Of a DNA stretch of 5,778 bases, positions 4,694 through 5,778 are shown one piece after another. How positions within the stretch are numbered: position 1 is the stretch's first letter; each line of letters starts with the position of its first letter. Under the pieces are notes generated by a model. The model saw only the letters and a program-made list of their open reading frames with translations. It did not search any database and was not told the origin of the DNA. Source of the DNA: Rubrobacteraceae bacterium (GTDB lineage Bacteria; Actinomycetota; Rubrobacteria; Rubrobacterales; Rubrobacteraceae); NCBI GenBank assembly GCA_029240775.1, contig JARDZQ010000133.1, positions 1-5,778 on the forward strand, written 5' to 3'. Made by a program: the position numbers and the translations under genes.

Positions 4694-5778
4694 CTACTTA
4701 TACAGTTCCTCTAGCGCTTTCGAGAAAACAACCGTGTGCCGGTCCACCTGCGCCTCCGTAGTCGTCGGCGCCATCAGGGCCATGTTGTGGAACGGTGTTA
4801 TGAGCACCCCGCGGTTTAGCGCGTACAGGTGCAGCAACGTCTCGAGCTCGTCGTCGTGTGAGGCTGCCGCCTCGCCACCGTTGCGGGGCGGCACGGGCGA
4901 GAAGCCGTACTCGACCCGGCAACCCAGCCTGATCACGTTCCACGGAGCCCCCGCCTCCTCTATGGCTCCCTTCACTCCCCGCTCGAAGCGCTCGGCCAGC
5001 GGGACCGTATGTCTGAAGGCTTGCTCCGTCAGCACCTCGGTCAGGGCGGTGCGCATCGCAGCGACGGAGAGCGCGTTGCCGGCAAGCGTCCCGCCGACGC
5101 CACCGACGTCCACATAGTCGGCATCTTCCTGGGCCAGCGCCTTCTCGGCGACCTCCTTGGTGAGGCCGAAAGCCCCTGCCGGGACGCCGCCCCCTATGGT
5201 CTTGCCGACGGTCAGGATGTCCGGGTCGAGGCCGTGCTCTCTAGTGTAGCCGCCGTAGCCGGTAGAAATGGTGTGGGTCTCGTCTATGATGAGGAGCGTC
5301 CCGTGGCGGCGCGTGAGGTCGCGCAGCGCGTCGTGGAAACCCGGTTCAGGGAGTACTATCCCGATGTTGGTCATGGCCGGCTCGGCCAGCACGCACGCCA
5401 CGTCTTCGTGGGCCAGGGCTTCCTCTAGCGCCATTTCGTCGTTGAACTCGACGACGCGGGTGGTGTGCTCGGGCTGCACCGGCGGGCCCACGTTGCCGGG
5501 ACGGGCGACGACGCGGCCTTCGCGCAAGATGGCGAACGTCTCGTCCACAGTACCGTGGTAGCACCAGTTGAAGACCAGGATACGGGAGCGGCCGGTGATC
5601 TGCCGCGCTATCCGGATCGCGAACCGGTTGGCATCGGTCGCGCTCAGGGTCACTTGCCAGAGGGGCAGGCCGAATCCTTCGGCCAAGGCCTCGCCCACCG
5701 CCGGGGCGTCGGGCGAGGGCATCATGGTGGTGATGGCGCGGGCTGACTGCTCCGCCGCCGTTGCTGCCACCGCTGGTG
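4694..5778 (-). CDS. Class III PLP-dependent aminotransferase (glutamate-1-semialdehyde aminomutase-like fold), N-terminus beyond the window
   Basis: This enzyme should transfer an amino group between an amine or omega-amino acid and a keto acid using pyridoxal phosphate. 360 residues are visible; class III members have about 430-450, so some 70-90 N-terminal residues lie outside. Numbering from Val at 5770: SATDAN (43-48) takes the place of the phosphate-binding SGTEA; CYHGTVDE (70-77) is the conserved cofactor-stacking region; D163 in IIDETHTIS should bind the pyridine nitrogen; K190 in VGKTIGGGVPAG is the Schiff-base lysine; and GGTLAGN follows at 226-232. The motifs resemble glutamate-1-semialdehyde 2,1-aminomutase, but DETHT in place of DEVMT and the amine-catabolic neighbourhood argue for a transaminase of unknown substrate rather than a hemL gene. 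The GTG at 5770 is an internal Val codon, since the frame is open to the window edge. It has the same orientation as the permease operon but is separated by 218 nt and a hairpin. Confidence 0.9.
   Translation of the reverse strand, partial: PAVAATAAEQSARAITTMMPSPDAPAVGEALAEGFGLPLWQVTLSATDANRFAIRIARQITGRSRILVFNWCYHGTVDETFAILREGRVVARPGNVGPPVQPEHTTRVVEFNDEMALEEALAHEDVACVLAEPAMTNIGIVLPEPGFHDALRDLTRRHGTLLIIDETHTISTGYGGYTREHGLDPDILTVGKTIGGGVPAGAFGLTKEVAEKALAQEDADYVDVGGVGGTLAGNALSVAAMRTALTEVLTEQAFRHTVPLAERFERGVKGAIEEAGAPWNVIRLGCRVEYGFSPVPPRNGGEAAASHDDELETLLHLYALNRGVLITPFHNMALMAPTTTEAQVDRHTVVFSKALEELYK

Noticed and set aside
4590..5117. Plus-strand open frame entering the aminotransferase
   Set aside because: It is antisense to the class III aminotransferase, rich in Ser/Thr/Pro/Arg, and has no ribosome binding site or family match that I can see.
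5768..5770. GTG as the start codon of the aminotransferase
   Set aside because: The frame remains open to the window edge (CCA GCG precede it), and at least 70 conserved N-terminal residues of class III aminotransferases are still missing.
4694..5778. Aminotransferase as hemL (tetrapyrrole synthesis)
   Set aside because: The fold motifs are similar, but SATDAN and DETHT differ from the usual hemL motifs and the neighbours concern amine catabolism.

Overview
The window is a GC-rich (roughly 63%), densely packed bacterial segment. All four real genes lie on the minus strand, so transcription runs from high to low coordinates. The tight gene spacing, the GTG starts and the resemblance of the amine oxidase to actinobacterial and yeast copper amine oxidases suggest an actinomycete, possibly Rubrobacter-like. 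That assignment is inference; no rRNA or other taxonomic marker is present.

Layout in the order of transcription: (1) 5778-4694, a class III PLP-dependent aminotransferase missing its N-terminus at the window edge. It is followed by an 8-bp-stem hairpin (4658-4690) with no T tract. (2) 4693-4476, a 218-nt intergenic region holding that hairpin, a purine-rich stretch, a 42-codon small ORF with a good ribosome-binding site, a TAAAAT -10-like box, and an AAAGGAGG Shine-Dalgarno sequence. (3) about 4475-2883, an APC-superfamily amino acid/amine permease. (4) 2881-929, a complete copper/topaquinone amine oxidase with all expected catalytic residues. (5) 932-1, a Mn-dependent ureohydrolase of the agmatinase/guanidinobutyrase type, cut only at its extreme C-terminus.

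Genes 3-5 look like one translationally coupled operon. Permease and oxidase are separated by a single base, and oxidase and ureohydrolase overlap by 4 nt (GTGA). Together they suggest amine uptake, oxidative deamination to an aldehyde plus NH3 and H2O2, and removal of urea from a guanidino compound. Two schemes fit. In one, agmatine is split to putrescine, which is then oxidised. In the other, agmatine is oxidised to 4-guanidinobutanal, converted elsewhere to 4-guanidinobutyrate, and hydrolysed to GABA plus urea, with the upstream aminotransferase perhaps acting next. The sequence cannot choose between them.

The oddest point is the start of the permease. The conserved N-terminal part of the protein is encoded, and a near-perfect Shine-Dalgarno sequence precedes it, but no ATG, GTG or TTG lies in frame before a GTG inside the first membrane segment. 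The codon 4 nt after the Shine-Dalgarno is GTA. In addition, a small upstream ORF meets the permease frame by a -1 shift at a G GGA AAG heptamer. A mutated or miscalled start codon is the simplest explanation; non-standard initiation or frameshifting are the alternatives. No mobile element, CRISPR array, tRNA or rRNA was seen.
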